Positions 23,501 to 32,309 of a stretch of 64,000 bases of DNA are shown piece after piece. The DNA is taken from assembly GCF_964340395.1 (NCBI RefSeq), contig NC_135561.1, positions 496,501 to 560,500 of the forward strand. Reading direction: 5' to 3'. The translations under genes were made by a program, and so were the position numbers. This DNA is from Glandiceps talaboti (taxonomy: Eukaryota > Hemichordata > Enteropneusta > Spengelidae). Within the stretch, counting starts at the first letter, position 1. The number at the start of each line of letters is the position of its first letter. The notes beneath the pieces are model-generated. The model was not told the origin of the DNA and made no database searches. It was given only the letters and a program-made list of their open reading frames with translations.

Positions 23501-26500
23501 ATACTTACTCTAAATGTAGCTAGAATGATGCAAATACTTACTCTAAATGTAGCTAGAATGATGCAAGTACTTACTCTAAATGTAGCTAGAATAATTCAAA
23601 TACTTACTCTAAATGTAGCTAGAATAATGCAAGTACTTACTCTAAATGTAGCTAGAATAATTCAAATACTTACTCTAAATGTAGCTAGAATAATGCAAGT
23701 ACTTACTCTAAATGTAGCTAGAATAATTCAAATACTTACTCTAAATGTAGCTAGAATAATGCAAGTACTTACTCTAAATGTAGCTAGAATAATTCAAATA
23801 CTTACTCTAAATGTAGCTAGAATGATGCAAGTACTTACTCTAAATGTAGCTAGAATGATTCAAGTACTTACTCTAAATGTAGCTAGAATGATGCGAGTAA
23901 CTTTCTCTTTGACAGACTCATGTAGAATATCAGCCAACACTGGAATCACATTGAACCTGTGTAAAGAAAAATAATATCTTTCTATTCTATGTCACTCTTT
24001 AAAAATTGACATTTTGAATCAAATTACAATCCAAGAATATTCTTGTCTTTGTTACCAATGTTCCTGAACTTTATCAAAAACACTACACCATTAATATTCT
24101 CAGTGATAAAATGATTTCCATTACACTAAAGAAATGAAGACATACTTACTTATTAACCTGTGTGGCTAAACCAACATGGTATGTTAACATCCAGATACAG
24201 AAAGTAAGTTGATATTGAATTTGAAATCCACAACGACTGCCAAGAACTGATACCAAGCTAGAATACAGACAACAATTGACATTGGTATTATAAACAATAT
24301 TTGAAATCCACAACGACTGCCAAGAACTGATACCAAGCTAGAAAATAGACAATTATTGACATTGGTATTATAAACAATATTTGAAATCCACAACGACTGC
24401 CAAGAACTGATACCAAGCTAGAAAATAGACAATTATTGACATTGGTATTATAAACAATATTTGAAATCCACAATGACTGCCAAGAACTGATACCAAGCTA
24501 GAATACAGACAACAATTGACATTGGTATTATAAACAATATTTGAAATCCACAACGACTGCCAAGAACTGATACCAAGCTAGAAAATAGACAATTATTGAC
24601 ATTGGTATTATAAACAATATTTGAAATCCACAATGACTGCCAAGAACTGATACCAAGCTAGAATACAGACAACAATTGACATTGGTATTATAAACAATAT
24701 TTGAAATCCACAACGACTGCCAAGAACTGATACCAAGCTAGGATATAGACAACAATTGAAATTGGTATTATAAACAATATTTGAAATCCACAACGACTGC
24801 CAAGAACTGATACCAAGCTAGAAAATAGACAATTATTGACATTGGTATTATAAACAATATTTGAAATCCACAATGACTGCCAAGAACTGATACCAAGCTA
24901 GAATACAGACAACAATTGACATTGGTATTATAAACAATATTTGAAATCCACAACGACTGCCAAGAACTGATACCAAGCTGGAAAATAGACAACAATTGAC
25001 ATTGGTATTATAAACAATATTTGAAATCCACAACGACTGCCAAGAACTGATACCAAGCTAGGATATAGACAACAATTAACATTGGTATTATAAACAATAT
25101 TTGAAATCCACAACGACTGCCAAGAACTGATACCAAGCTGGAAAATAGACAACAATTGAAATTGGTATTATAAACAATATTTGAAATCCACAACGACTGT
25201 CAAGAACTGATACCAAGCTAGAAAATAGACAACAATTAACATTGGTATTATAAACAATATTTGAAATCCACAACGACTGCCAAGAACTGATACCAAGCTA
25301 GAATACAGACAACAATTGACATTGGTATTATAAACAATATTTGAAATCCACAACGACTGCCAAGAACTGATACCAAGCTAGAAAATAGACAATTATTGAC
25401 ATTGGTATTATAAACAATATTTGAAATCCACAATGACTGCCAAGAACTGATACCAAGCTAGAATACAGACAACAATTGACATTGGTATTATAAACAATAT
25501 TTGAAATCCACAACGACTGCCAAGAACTGATACCAAGCTGGAAAATAGACAACAATTGACATTGGTATTATAAACAATATTTGAAATCCACAATGACTGC
25601 CAAGAACTGATACCAAGCTAGGATATAGACAACAATTGACATTGGTATTATAAACAATATTTGAAATCCACAACGACTGCCAAGAACTGATACCAAGCTA
25701 GGATATAGACAACAATTAACATTGGTATTATAAACAATATTTGAAATCCACAACGACTGCCAAGAACTGATACCAAGCTGGAAAATAGACAACAATTGAA
25801 ATTGGTATTATAAACAATATTTGAAATCCACAACGACTGCCAAGAACTGATACCAAGCTAGAAAATAGACAACAATTAACATTGGTATTATAAACAATAT
25901 TTGAAATCCACAACGACTGCCAAGAACTGATACCAAGCTAGAATACAGACAACAATTGACATTGGTATTATAAACAATATTTGAAATCCACAACGACTGC
26001 CAAGAACTGATACCAAGCTAGAATACAGACAACAATTGACATTGGTATTATAAACAATATTTGAAATCCACAACGACTGCCAAGAACTGATACCAAGCTA
26101 GGATATAGACAACAATTGAAATTGGTATTATAAACAAAATTTGAAATCCACAATGACTGCCAAGAACTGATACCAAGCTAGAATACAGACAACAATTGAC
26201 ATTGGTATTATAAACAATATTTGAAATCCACAACGACTGCCAAGAACTGATACCAAGCTAGGATATAGACAACAATTGAAATTGGTATTATAAACAAAAT
26301 TTGAAATCCACAATGACTGCCAAGAACTGATACCAAGCTAGAATACAGACAACAATTGACATTGGTATTATAAACAATATTTGAAATCCACAACGACTGC
26401 CAAGAACTGATACCAAGCTAGAAAATAGACAACAATTGACATTGGTATTATAAACAATATTTGAAATCCACAACGACTGCCAAGAACTGATACCAAGCTA

Positions 26501-29500
26501 GAAAATAGACAACAATTAACATTGGTATTATAAACAATATTTGAATACATGTAATCTAATTTGCAGTACAACCGTAAAACAGTATCATTATTCTTGAATA
26601 ATTTGCAGAACTATAGTAATGGAGTTTTGTTAAATGCTTTGGAATCTATAATAGTCTATGGGTCTTAAATGTTTAACTGTTGTGTGTCTGTGTGTTTCTC
26701 TGTCTTAGTATTAAAGTGTATGTGTGCATATATGTGTGTGTGTTTGTGAATATGTGTGTGTGTGTGGGGGGGGGGGTGTATATAAGTGAAGAGAAATTTA
26801 CAGTCAACCAATGACAATCACATTATGTAAACTAAGTAAAGAAACCTCTCTAGTAAGCTGCCCCCATGTGATAAATAATACACAGTCATGTGATGCTGTA
26901 TAAATCTGGACAATCAAATTATTCGTGCAAGTATTATTATTATTGTTGTTGACTTTATTTAACCTCAATAAATTGATGAGCCATTGTCTCTTCTTACATA
27001 ATCTTGAGGCAATGCCACTCAATGGTAATTTTTTACCAAAGGAAGTTGCTACCAAGTTTGCCACTAGAGGGAGCACTTTGGTTCAACTACTAGAAAGCTA
27101 CATCACTTTGAAGTGCTTGGCTTCATGGCTGAAACATTGTAACTTACGTGGAGAGCCCTTCAGTGTCCATGAAAGCTTCTCTATAAGTGTTGTCTCTGAG
27201 AATCATTTGGAGACATCCAGCCACTGCTTGAAGATATTCATTACTGGGTGTGGTCAGCTGAGTTCTTATCCATGAGAAGAAGAAATTCAAATCATTGCCA
27301 CCCATCTTTTCTCTTCCCCAGCAAGCTAACTTACTTATCACTCTGGCAGCCTACATACATGTACAGGGAAAGGAAAGAGTTTAGAATGAGATGCCCAGGC
27401 TATGAATCAAATTAATGATGTATTTTTTTGCAGTTCAACAATTTTGAATTAATACCTCTGGTAATCAAGTTAATATTTTCACTCTTCATGACACAGTATA
27501 TACCACATCACATTTCCTGGAAGTCTTCTGTATGTTTTATTCACTATCTCTTTGGAATACCCCTATGGGAAATGGGTTCTATTTACAGGTTCCGAAGAAG
27601 GCTGACTCTAATGGGGTTCAGTGTTGGTGCAATACAAAACAAAGTATCCAGGGAAAACCTGCATTATTTCACAGAATCAAACTGAATGACAATCTTCCTA
27701 CATATATGGCCAATTTAATTCATCAAAGCCTGACAGTGCAGTAGTAAGAGGCCAGTGATTGAAACACTCAGCTACTAACAACACTTTACACTATTCAATA
27801 CAGTGTTTAAAGTACAGTATATAGCTGTATGGTAATCTTGTATATGATTTATATCTAATCATTCTGTTCTACTTTGACAAATATTCAATTTAGTATACAG
27901 AAATGAAAACAAATTGTGGCAAGAATTACACATGGTTAATGTATTCCTAATACTTACTTGATTGATAACAAATTGGTCTTGTCTGTTCAACATATTTAGA
28001 AACTGAGCCCATGGTGTGGTTTTACATTTCTTTGCATGGTCAAAGAATATTGCTACACGTTGACGGTTTTCCTGTAGGAAGAAAATAATGTCAGAAAAAA
28101 AGTCAAAAAAGTGATATGAATACACCTTTGGTAGTATATGACAAGACTGGGTTTGTTTGAAACTGGATAATGATGGCTGTAGACAACACAACACAACACA
28201 CACACACACACACACACACACAACACAACACAACACACACACACACACACACACACAACACAACACAACACACACACACACACACACAAACACAACACAA
28301 CACAACACACACACACACACACACACACAACACACAACACAACACAACACAACACACACACACACACACACACACACAACACAACACAACACACACACAC
28401 ACCACCATAGTCCAATGACACACTGTACTGTTTCCATGGCAACTCTCAATGTCTGAGTTTATCCATTTCAGTTACTATTAATGGCTTGGCATGCAGAATG
28501 TTTAATATCATATCAGTATGACACATAGAATTACTTTTGAATTCTGATGCCTTTATCCTAAGCATGCACATTAGAATAGACTTAAATCAACCAGGAATGG
28601 TTTGCTTCATGTAAGCAGCATTTCCATTGGTTAACAGAATGCCGTTCTCACCTGTAGCATATCATCAACCATAGTCAGTATGTACTGTACAGTTTGATCC
28701 TTAGAAATATGTCCCATTAAACTAAGAAATATCTTGGCAGCGGATGGTCCATAGCGTGTCAATATCTGATCTCTTTGTTCTGAACTAGTTGCATTGTCAT
28801 ATTCACGAATGAACTGGAACTCTTCTTGAGAAATCATCTGCCCTCTGTTGACAGAAAACAGAAATGTTAACTTTATGCATGAGGTAATGGGGCCACACAA
28901 ACCAAATTGTAGTATTTGAATATAATATACTCAGTACAAACTTGATTATTCCACTTGTTTGCAAAATATCATGATGACTAAGATCAAAAGCTATAATGCC
29001 TGTCAGTAATATTTTGCCAATTTTGGTTAAACAGGCTTTGTCAAACTATCCATTTGTTGTTTTTGTTTTTTTGTATCTAGTTTTGTACTAATAAGATCAT
29101 AAGTAAGAACATTATCTACAGGAACAGGCAAAACATACCTTGGGGGTAACTTTTGGTCACAACATCAAAATATTGTCATTATACATTACTGAACTGGTGA
29201 ATGTTTTAAAGTACCATACTGTTGTAGCATTATTACTATTGGTATATGTGTATATCAAAATGAATGAATAATATTTTTGTTTTCAAATACACAACTTGGT
29301 TTGTACAGTCATAGGTAGTTACCATGGAAATCATTCCACAGACTTTGTCTTTATTCAGGAGAGAGAAATGTGAGCTACATTGGGTACTGTCACTTAGACC
29401 CGCCTTGTTTTATAAAATTAATCACTATACCCCCCCTCCCCCCATGGCTCACATTTGTCTCTCCTGAATATATACAAAGTCATCAGGATCTAAAGTCTCA

Positions 29501-31920
29501 AGATGTGAAGAGAGTGAACAAGTGATCCGTCACCAGCATGCAAGTGTACCTTCTGATGAAAGCTACCACAAATTTGGTGACTTACCTTTAAGAATGTCAT
29601 CTACTTTTACGCTATCAATATCATGAAAATATTAATATTATACTTTATTTAATCTCCACTGTTTATATCACCAATTTATCAACAAAATGAATTACATATA
29701 TTTATGTGTAGATGTAGATTATAGGCTCCTGGTTTTCTCATGTACAATTTATTTATTTAAACTGTGTAAATCTGCCATTAAGCAAATTAAATGAAAAGTT
29801 AGCATATCACATAATTAAAGATACATAGCTGCCATAGTACTTTAATTTTTAATTTTCTGTTTCCAAAACTTTTACTCTTAAATGCAAGCAATGAACTTTA
29901 TTTCCTGGCCATTATTGTATAAAAGCTTGAAGTGACAATTGCACCTGTTCAAACCTTAACTTATGCCACAATTATGAATGATTACAACATCCTGACACCT
30001 TAGACTTTACTGTGCATGCAACAGAATTATTATTTGTAACATGATGACTATTTAGTGTCTTGAATGTGAAGGGTCACAGGGTGAAAGGTCACCAAGGTCA
30101 TTTAATTTAAATCCCAGCTGACATTTTACCTAGATTGAATATCTGGAGGACTACATACATTTATACAATACCTGTCTAATCTCGAGTTTCAACCAATTCA
30201 CAATTTTTTATACTTAAGTTTTGCTAGAAACTGTATGACTACATTACTTACTATAAATGATAAATTTACTAATACTACGGATGCTACAATGATTAATACT
30301 TGAAGTTATTAACTGTTTAATTATATGATAGAATATGCAGAATTAAATCCCAAAATAGATGCTGAAGAATTATTCAAATGAGCAGAGTTGACATGCAAAT
30401 TAATAAGTAATCAATGGAGAAGGCTTTAAACCAATGTGCTATTTGACTTCTAGTCTACAAGAAGTGGAACCATCACCATAGTAACATATGATAATGAGGC
30501 TGTATAGAGGTGAATAACCATTGTGTTACATGTATGCTTGGTGTTATGTCTTTATTAGTAAATGTTACGTGAAATCTAGTGGTTTCTCCAAATCATCTCT
30601 TAAAGTTGGATTGCATTTTCAGATGTGTTCCTTTGGGGTTAATTTTTAAGGAACATCTATTATATATTCATTTTTCATTTCTTTTATTATAAACTAGGAT
30701 AATAATTCACACCATGTTTCTATTTGCTAGCTTGTGAACTTTAATGTCAATAAAATATTTTGTTAATTTAGCTACAGTGGTCTTAAATTCATCAGTCATT
30801 TATAATTACACATTTGAAACAATACAATGAGTTTGTACACTAACAATGTAGACTACATGGGTCAAAAATCATTTCATGGATCCATTTTGAGTTTTGATTT
30901 AAATTTCTAATAAATGCATATCAAACATTTTGACTGGAATGATTGTTGAAAATGACAGCTGACAAATTGTTGAAGGTTTTTTTTTTTTTATAAATATGAC
31001 CTCAGTAAGTTTTCATGTTGTACTAAATTCCAAAGTCTAGTAAACTTTACTTTGGTAAAGTGTGGATGATAAAACTGTTGACAACAACAGGGATTGGACA
31101 TGGGTGGGCATGTGGGAGTACATGTATGGTTACGGACTCCTGAGGTTGGATGTGGGTGGGCATATGGAGGTACATGTATGGTTACTGAGGACGATTATGG
31201 AGAAATCACTGATCCAAGGTATATTAGAATATAATGTATTGAATTAAAATATAAGTGCAATAGATAAGACCCATTCATGATAACCCACTACTAGTATAAA
31301 TACTACCATAGCATGCGGGTAGAAATATATATAAATAGAATGAAAAGCAAAAAATGAAAGTTGTGTTAATACTTGGGGAATATACCTGCTCAGGGCCCTA
31401 CAATGGAAATAAAGATAAAAAAACATAAATGAATATATTGACAATATATGGGTTCTAGAAAATCTTACCTCGGTGAAAATACACCGAGTGTCAAACAGAC
31501 CAAAATATTGCAATCTACTGCAACTTTCTACTAGTGTCACTGTGAGTTAGTAGCTTGTGATATAGTGGTAATTATAATGCTAAAAATAGGAAGCACATGA
31601 TATCCAACATTGTATAAAGGTGAGGTGATAAAACCTCCTCAAAAAAAGAGCACAGAATTGTCTAACATTTATCTTTGACAGATGTATCTACGCTTGTAAT
31701 CATTATCCTTGAAAGTTCTTTAAAATATAGAAATGTTGAAATACAACATAAAAATATTATTTACTCACTGCATATAAGATTGCCAGTTCACTCGATGTGA
31801 CCTTACGTCATTCGCCTGCGCTGCCAATAAACTGGTAGCGATTTGCAAACTCTTTCCGGAAATATCTTCCCCGCCATCAATACTTCCTTGAATCACATGT
31901 TCCAGTCTTTGGTACGACAT
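19078..31920 (-). CDS. ATP6V1H: V-type H+-ATPase subunit H, complete 11-exon gene
   Basis: Span of the complete coding gene; exons are listed separately and total 1410 nt (469 residues plus stop), against about 483 in vertebrates. Every exon junction joins in phase with GT-AG introns. Subunit H is a cytosolic component of the V1 sector. It is needed for ATP-driven proton pumping into endosomes, lysosomes and other acidic compartments, and it holds ATPase activity off when V1 is detached. The protein is an all-helical HEAT/ARM-type solenoid: an N-terminal domain (about residues 45-330) and a C-terminal domain (about 345-469). Family landmarks include [55 protein letters not shown] and [14 protein letters not shown]. 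Introns 4, 6 and 9 contain tandem duplications of the adjoining splice junctions. The divergent promoter at 31921-32200 carries YY1- and E-box-like sites. Confidence 0.96.
19536..19649 (-). CDS. ATP6V1H: ATP6V1H exon 10
   Basis: 114 nt between acceptor TTTTTTACCAG and donor AATTG|GTAAGT. It encodes [18 protein letters not shown] and then [16 protein letters not shown], the most conserved end of the C-terminal domain. Phase 2 in and phase 2 out. Confidence 0.95.
19700..19999 (-). repeat. Duplicated exon 9 segment and local duplication in intron 9
   Basis: 19940-19999 is a diverged copy of exon 9 sequence 66 bp further on (20006-20065). On the gene strand it reads [10 protein letters not shown] against [10 protein letters not shown] in the exon. 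In addition, CCCCAATGTCTGAATCCCAG near 19715 recurs with one change near 19886, so a larger stretch of this intron was also duplicated. Confidence 0.85.
20000..20101 (-). CDS. ATP6V1H: ATP6V1H exon 9
   Basis: 102 nt, acceptor TTTTTTTCCAG, donor AAACA|GTAAGTATT. It encodes [17 protein letters not shown] and [16 protein letters not shown]. The donor lies exactly where a 66-bp in-frame tandem duplication of this exon begins, so the intronic half of the donor matches the exonic CAAGTATTAG. Confidence 0.94.
20317..20442 (-). CDS. ATP6V1H: ATP6V1H exon 8
   Basis: 126 nt, acceptor ATTTTGTTGTAG, donor CTCAA|GTAAGA. It encodes [19 protein letters not shown] and [20 protein letters not shown], the signature of the C-terminal domain in all eukaryotic H subunits. 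Confidence 0.96.
20488..20665. repeat. (AC)n microsatellite with CATA variants
   Basis: A long AC dinucleotide tract in ATP6V1H intron 7 (GT on the gene strand) with periodic AACATACAC blocks. It gives spurious THTHT and VCVCV ORFs. Confidence 0.98.
20770..21050 (+). repeat. Interspersed repeat, family shared with 27540-27760
   Basis: Contains TACCCAGGGAAACCTGTGTT, GAGTCAAACTGA and TGGTAAATTTAATCAA, then GGTAAGAGGCGAG. The same order of motifs, diverged (TCCAGGGAAAACCTGCATTA, AATCAAACTGAATGACA, GTAAGAGGCCAG), is found in intron 3 at about 27540-27760. Two ordered copies indicate a dispersed element, here in intron 7. Confidence 0.6.
21191..21369 (-). CDS. ATP6V1H: ATP6V1H exon 7
   Basis: 179 nt, acceptor CTCCTGTTTAG, donor CTCAG|GTAAAG. 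It encodes the linker between the N- and C-terminal domains, including [19 protein letters not shown] and [19 protein letters not shown], equivalent to the vertebrate [14 protein letters not shown] region. It accepts phase 0 from exon 6. Confidence 0.94.
21714..23898 (-). repeat. 33-bp minisatellite spanning the exon 6 donor, about 65 copies
   Basis: On the gene strand each unit reads GTAAGTACTTGC or GTAAGTATTTGA, then ATYATTCTAGCTACATTTAGA. The last 21 nt match the 3' end of exon 6 (codons IILATFR) and GTAAGT matches its 5' splice site. The array makes up about 86% of intron 6. Every copy I read keeps GT; one has GTACGT (near 23171). The outermost copy at the far end has ATAAG. One 9-bp internal insertion lies near 21815. 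The 749-codon plus-strand ORF is a by-product of the period being a multiple of three. Confidence 0.95.
23872..23956 (-). CDS. ATP6V1H: ATP6V1H exon 6
   Basis: 85 nt, acceptor TTTCTTTACACAG. The donor, the first copy in the array, is TTTAGA|GTAAGTACTTG. It encodes [18 protein letters not shown] and [10 protein letters not shown], close to vertebrate [20 protein letters not shown]. If splicing used a later copy of the donor, a TGA in the first repeat unit would end translation. Confidence 0.95.
24150..24257 (-). CDS. ATP6V1H: ATP6V1H exon 5
   Basis: 108 nt, donor AATAA|GTAAGTATG. The acceptor I assign is the array copy nearest the exon, GTCTGTATTCTAG. It encodes [19 protein letters not shown] and [17 protein letters not shown], matching vertebrate GVLSNKCGFQLQYQ. 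Phase 2 in (AC+C) and phase 2 out. Only this copy continues into the rest of the exon; the 28 others diverge after 39 nt. Confidence 0.93.
24219..26545 (-). repeat. 80-bp minisatellite spanning the exon 5 acceptor, 29 copies
   Basis: Exact 80-bp period from 24221 to 26541. On the gene strand each unit has about 41 nt of intron end (TATTGTTTATAATACCAATG ... TTGTTGTCTGTATTCTAG) and then 39 nt of exon 5 start (CTTGGTATCAGTTCTTGG ... TGTGGATTTCAAAT). The acceptor appears as TTCTAG, ATCCTAG or TTTCCAG, and AG is kept in all 29 copies. It makes up about 79% of intron 4. The row of 61- and 75-codon minus-strand ORFs comes only from the repeat. Confidence 0.96.
26935..27100 (-). mobile_element. Retroposon 3' tail, same family as 3230-3448
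   Basis: On the minus strand it reads AAGTGCTCCCTCTAGTGGC ... GGCTCATCAATTTATTGAGG, then TTAAATAAAGTCAACAACAA with an (AAT)n tail. The core shares about 80% identity over roughly 48 nt with the plus-strand element near 3370-3420. It sits in ATP6V1H intron 4 in the same orientation as the gene. Confidence 0.55.
27148..27350 (-). CDS. ATP6V1H: ATP6V1H exon 4
   Basis: 203 nt, acceptor ACATGTATGTAG, donor TCCAC|GTAAGTT. It encodes [32 protein letters not shown] and [19 protein letters not shown]. The insert found after TQL in the long vertebrate isoform is missing, which accounts for much of the shorter length. Confidence 0.95.
27540..27760 (+). repeat. Interspersed repeat, second copy of the 20770-21050 family
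   Basis: Contains CCAGGGAAAACCTGCATTAT, AATCAAACTGAATGACAATC and GGCCAATTTAATTCATCAAA, then GTAAGAGGCCAGTGATTGA, in the same order as the copy in intron 7. It lies in intron 3. Confidence 0.6.
27958..28071 (-). CDS. ATP6V1H: ATP6V1H exon 3
   Basis: 114 nt (38 codons), acceptor TTCTTCCTACAG, donor AATCAA|GTAAGTA. It encodes [19 protein letters not shown] and [15 protein letters not shown], matching vertebrate HQRVSIFFDYA and MLNRQDPF. Phase 0 at both ends. Confidence 0.96.
28183..28402. repeat. (AC)n / ACAACAC compound microsatellite
   Basis: Alternating (AC)8-12 blocks and AACACAACAC blocks in ATP6V1H intron 2. Open frames over it on both strands are artefacts. Confidence 0.97.
28652..28844 (-). 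CDS. ATP6V1H: ATP6V1H exon 2
   Basis: 193 nt, acceptor TTTTCTGTCAACAG, donor CTACAG|GTGAGA. It encodes [36 protein letters not shown] and [17 protein letters not shown]. Joined to exon 1 it restores the family-typical WQSYMQGQMIS. Confidence 0.96.
28845..31768 (-). other. ATP6V1H intron 1
   Basis: A 2.9-kb intron. It holds an inverted repeat at 29341-29481 (listed separately), a C-rich tract near 29430 and a short duplicated phrase (TGGGTGGGCAT) near 31103-31160. No other feature is supported. Confidence 0.7.
29341..29481. mobile_element. Foldback element with 35-bp arms in intron 1
   Basis: 29341-29375 (GACTTTGTCTTTATTCAGGA ...) pairs with 29447-29481 (... CTCCTGAATATATACAAAGT C) at about 90%, with a loop of about 70 bp. 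It is probably a short inverted-repeat transposon. I see no clear target-site duplication. Confidence 0.5.
31769..31920 (-). CDS. ATP6V1H: ATP6V1H exon 1 (start codon)
   Basis: 152 coding nt from ATG to donor ATGCA|GTGAGTAA. It encodes [17 protein letters not shown], then [19 protein letters not shown] and VNWQSYMQ. The start is the only in-frame ATG before the conserved NWQSY motif, and the AT-rich leader upstream has stops. The N-terminal extension is about a dozen residues longer than in vertebrates. Confidence 0.9.
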
Positions 31921-32200
31921 CTTGAGCTAGATTGTACCTATTTCGTTAAAAAGACACCTAAAACAGAATCAGTCCAATATTTCTTAGATTCAATATGGCG
32001 GCGCCCAACAATCATGTGACTGTGGAATGGACTAATACTATTAGAGGGGTGGTAAGGCTAAATCGAGAGCAGTTGAAATACTCATCAATATGAGTTAAGT
32101 TGAGAACGGTGATGATTTTTTTATGCAAATCCTATACTCTTTGAAGAGGTAGACTTTACTTCTAAAGTTGTATTTCCGAATCTTCAAAGAACAGATATTG
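31921..32200. promoter_or_regulatory. Probable divergent promoter with YY1 and E-box sites
   Basis: This lies between the ATP6V1H start codon and a putative plus-strand first exon. On the ATP6V1H strand, GGCGCCGCCATATTGAA (31990-32006) matches the YY1 consensus GCCGCCATNTTG in the orientation usual just downstream of start sites. TCATGTGAC at 32012-32020 is an M-box/E-box of the MITF/TFE type. A palindromic TCACGTGA lies further out at 32490-32497. V-ATPase genes are known TFEB (CLEAR network) targets in mammals; use here is inferred. Confidence 0.5.
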
Positions 32201-32309
32201 ATTTGAGACCCCGTATTTCCCGCGATGAACAGAAGAATCTCCCTGTTCAATAAATTGGCTGGTCGAGTCTAGTCGTCAACTCTTCACCAGAGCTACAAGG
32301 CTGAGCGAG
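32200..32309 (+). other. Putative non-coding first exon of a plus-strand transcript
   Basis: GC-richer sequence with a good donor, GCGAG|GTATGT, head-to-head with ATP6V1H. No ORF of note. The left edge is arbitrary. It may be the 5' end of the transcript whose further putative exons are listed at 36249, 42152, 44949 and 57543. Confidence 0.3.

Noticed and set aside
21725-23974. 749-codon plus-strand ORF of 11-residue repeats ([11 protein letters not shown])
   Set aside because: It is the antisense of the 33-bp array. The period is divisible by three, so the frame stays open, and it ends in the antisense of ATP6V1H exon 6.
24184-26571. About 30 overlapping minus-strand ORFs of 61-75 codons ([10 protein letters not shown] ...)
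   Set aside because: All arise from the 80-bp unit read in rotating frames. Only the 39-nt exonic part has coding origin, and only the last copy leads into exon 5.
26804-27275. 90- and 116-codon ORFs over the intron 4 / exon 4 region
   Set aside because: The first translates the retroposon tail; the second is the antisense of exon 4 and flanking sequence.
27859-28456. ORFs of Cys-Val or His-Thr repeats around the AC tract
   Set aside because: Translations of an intronic AC/ACAACAC microsatellite. Only 27958-28071 within them is a true exon.
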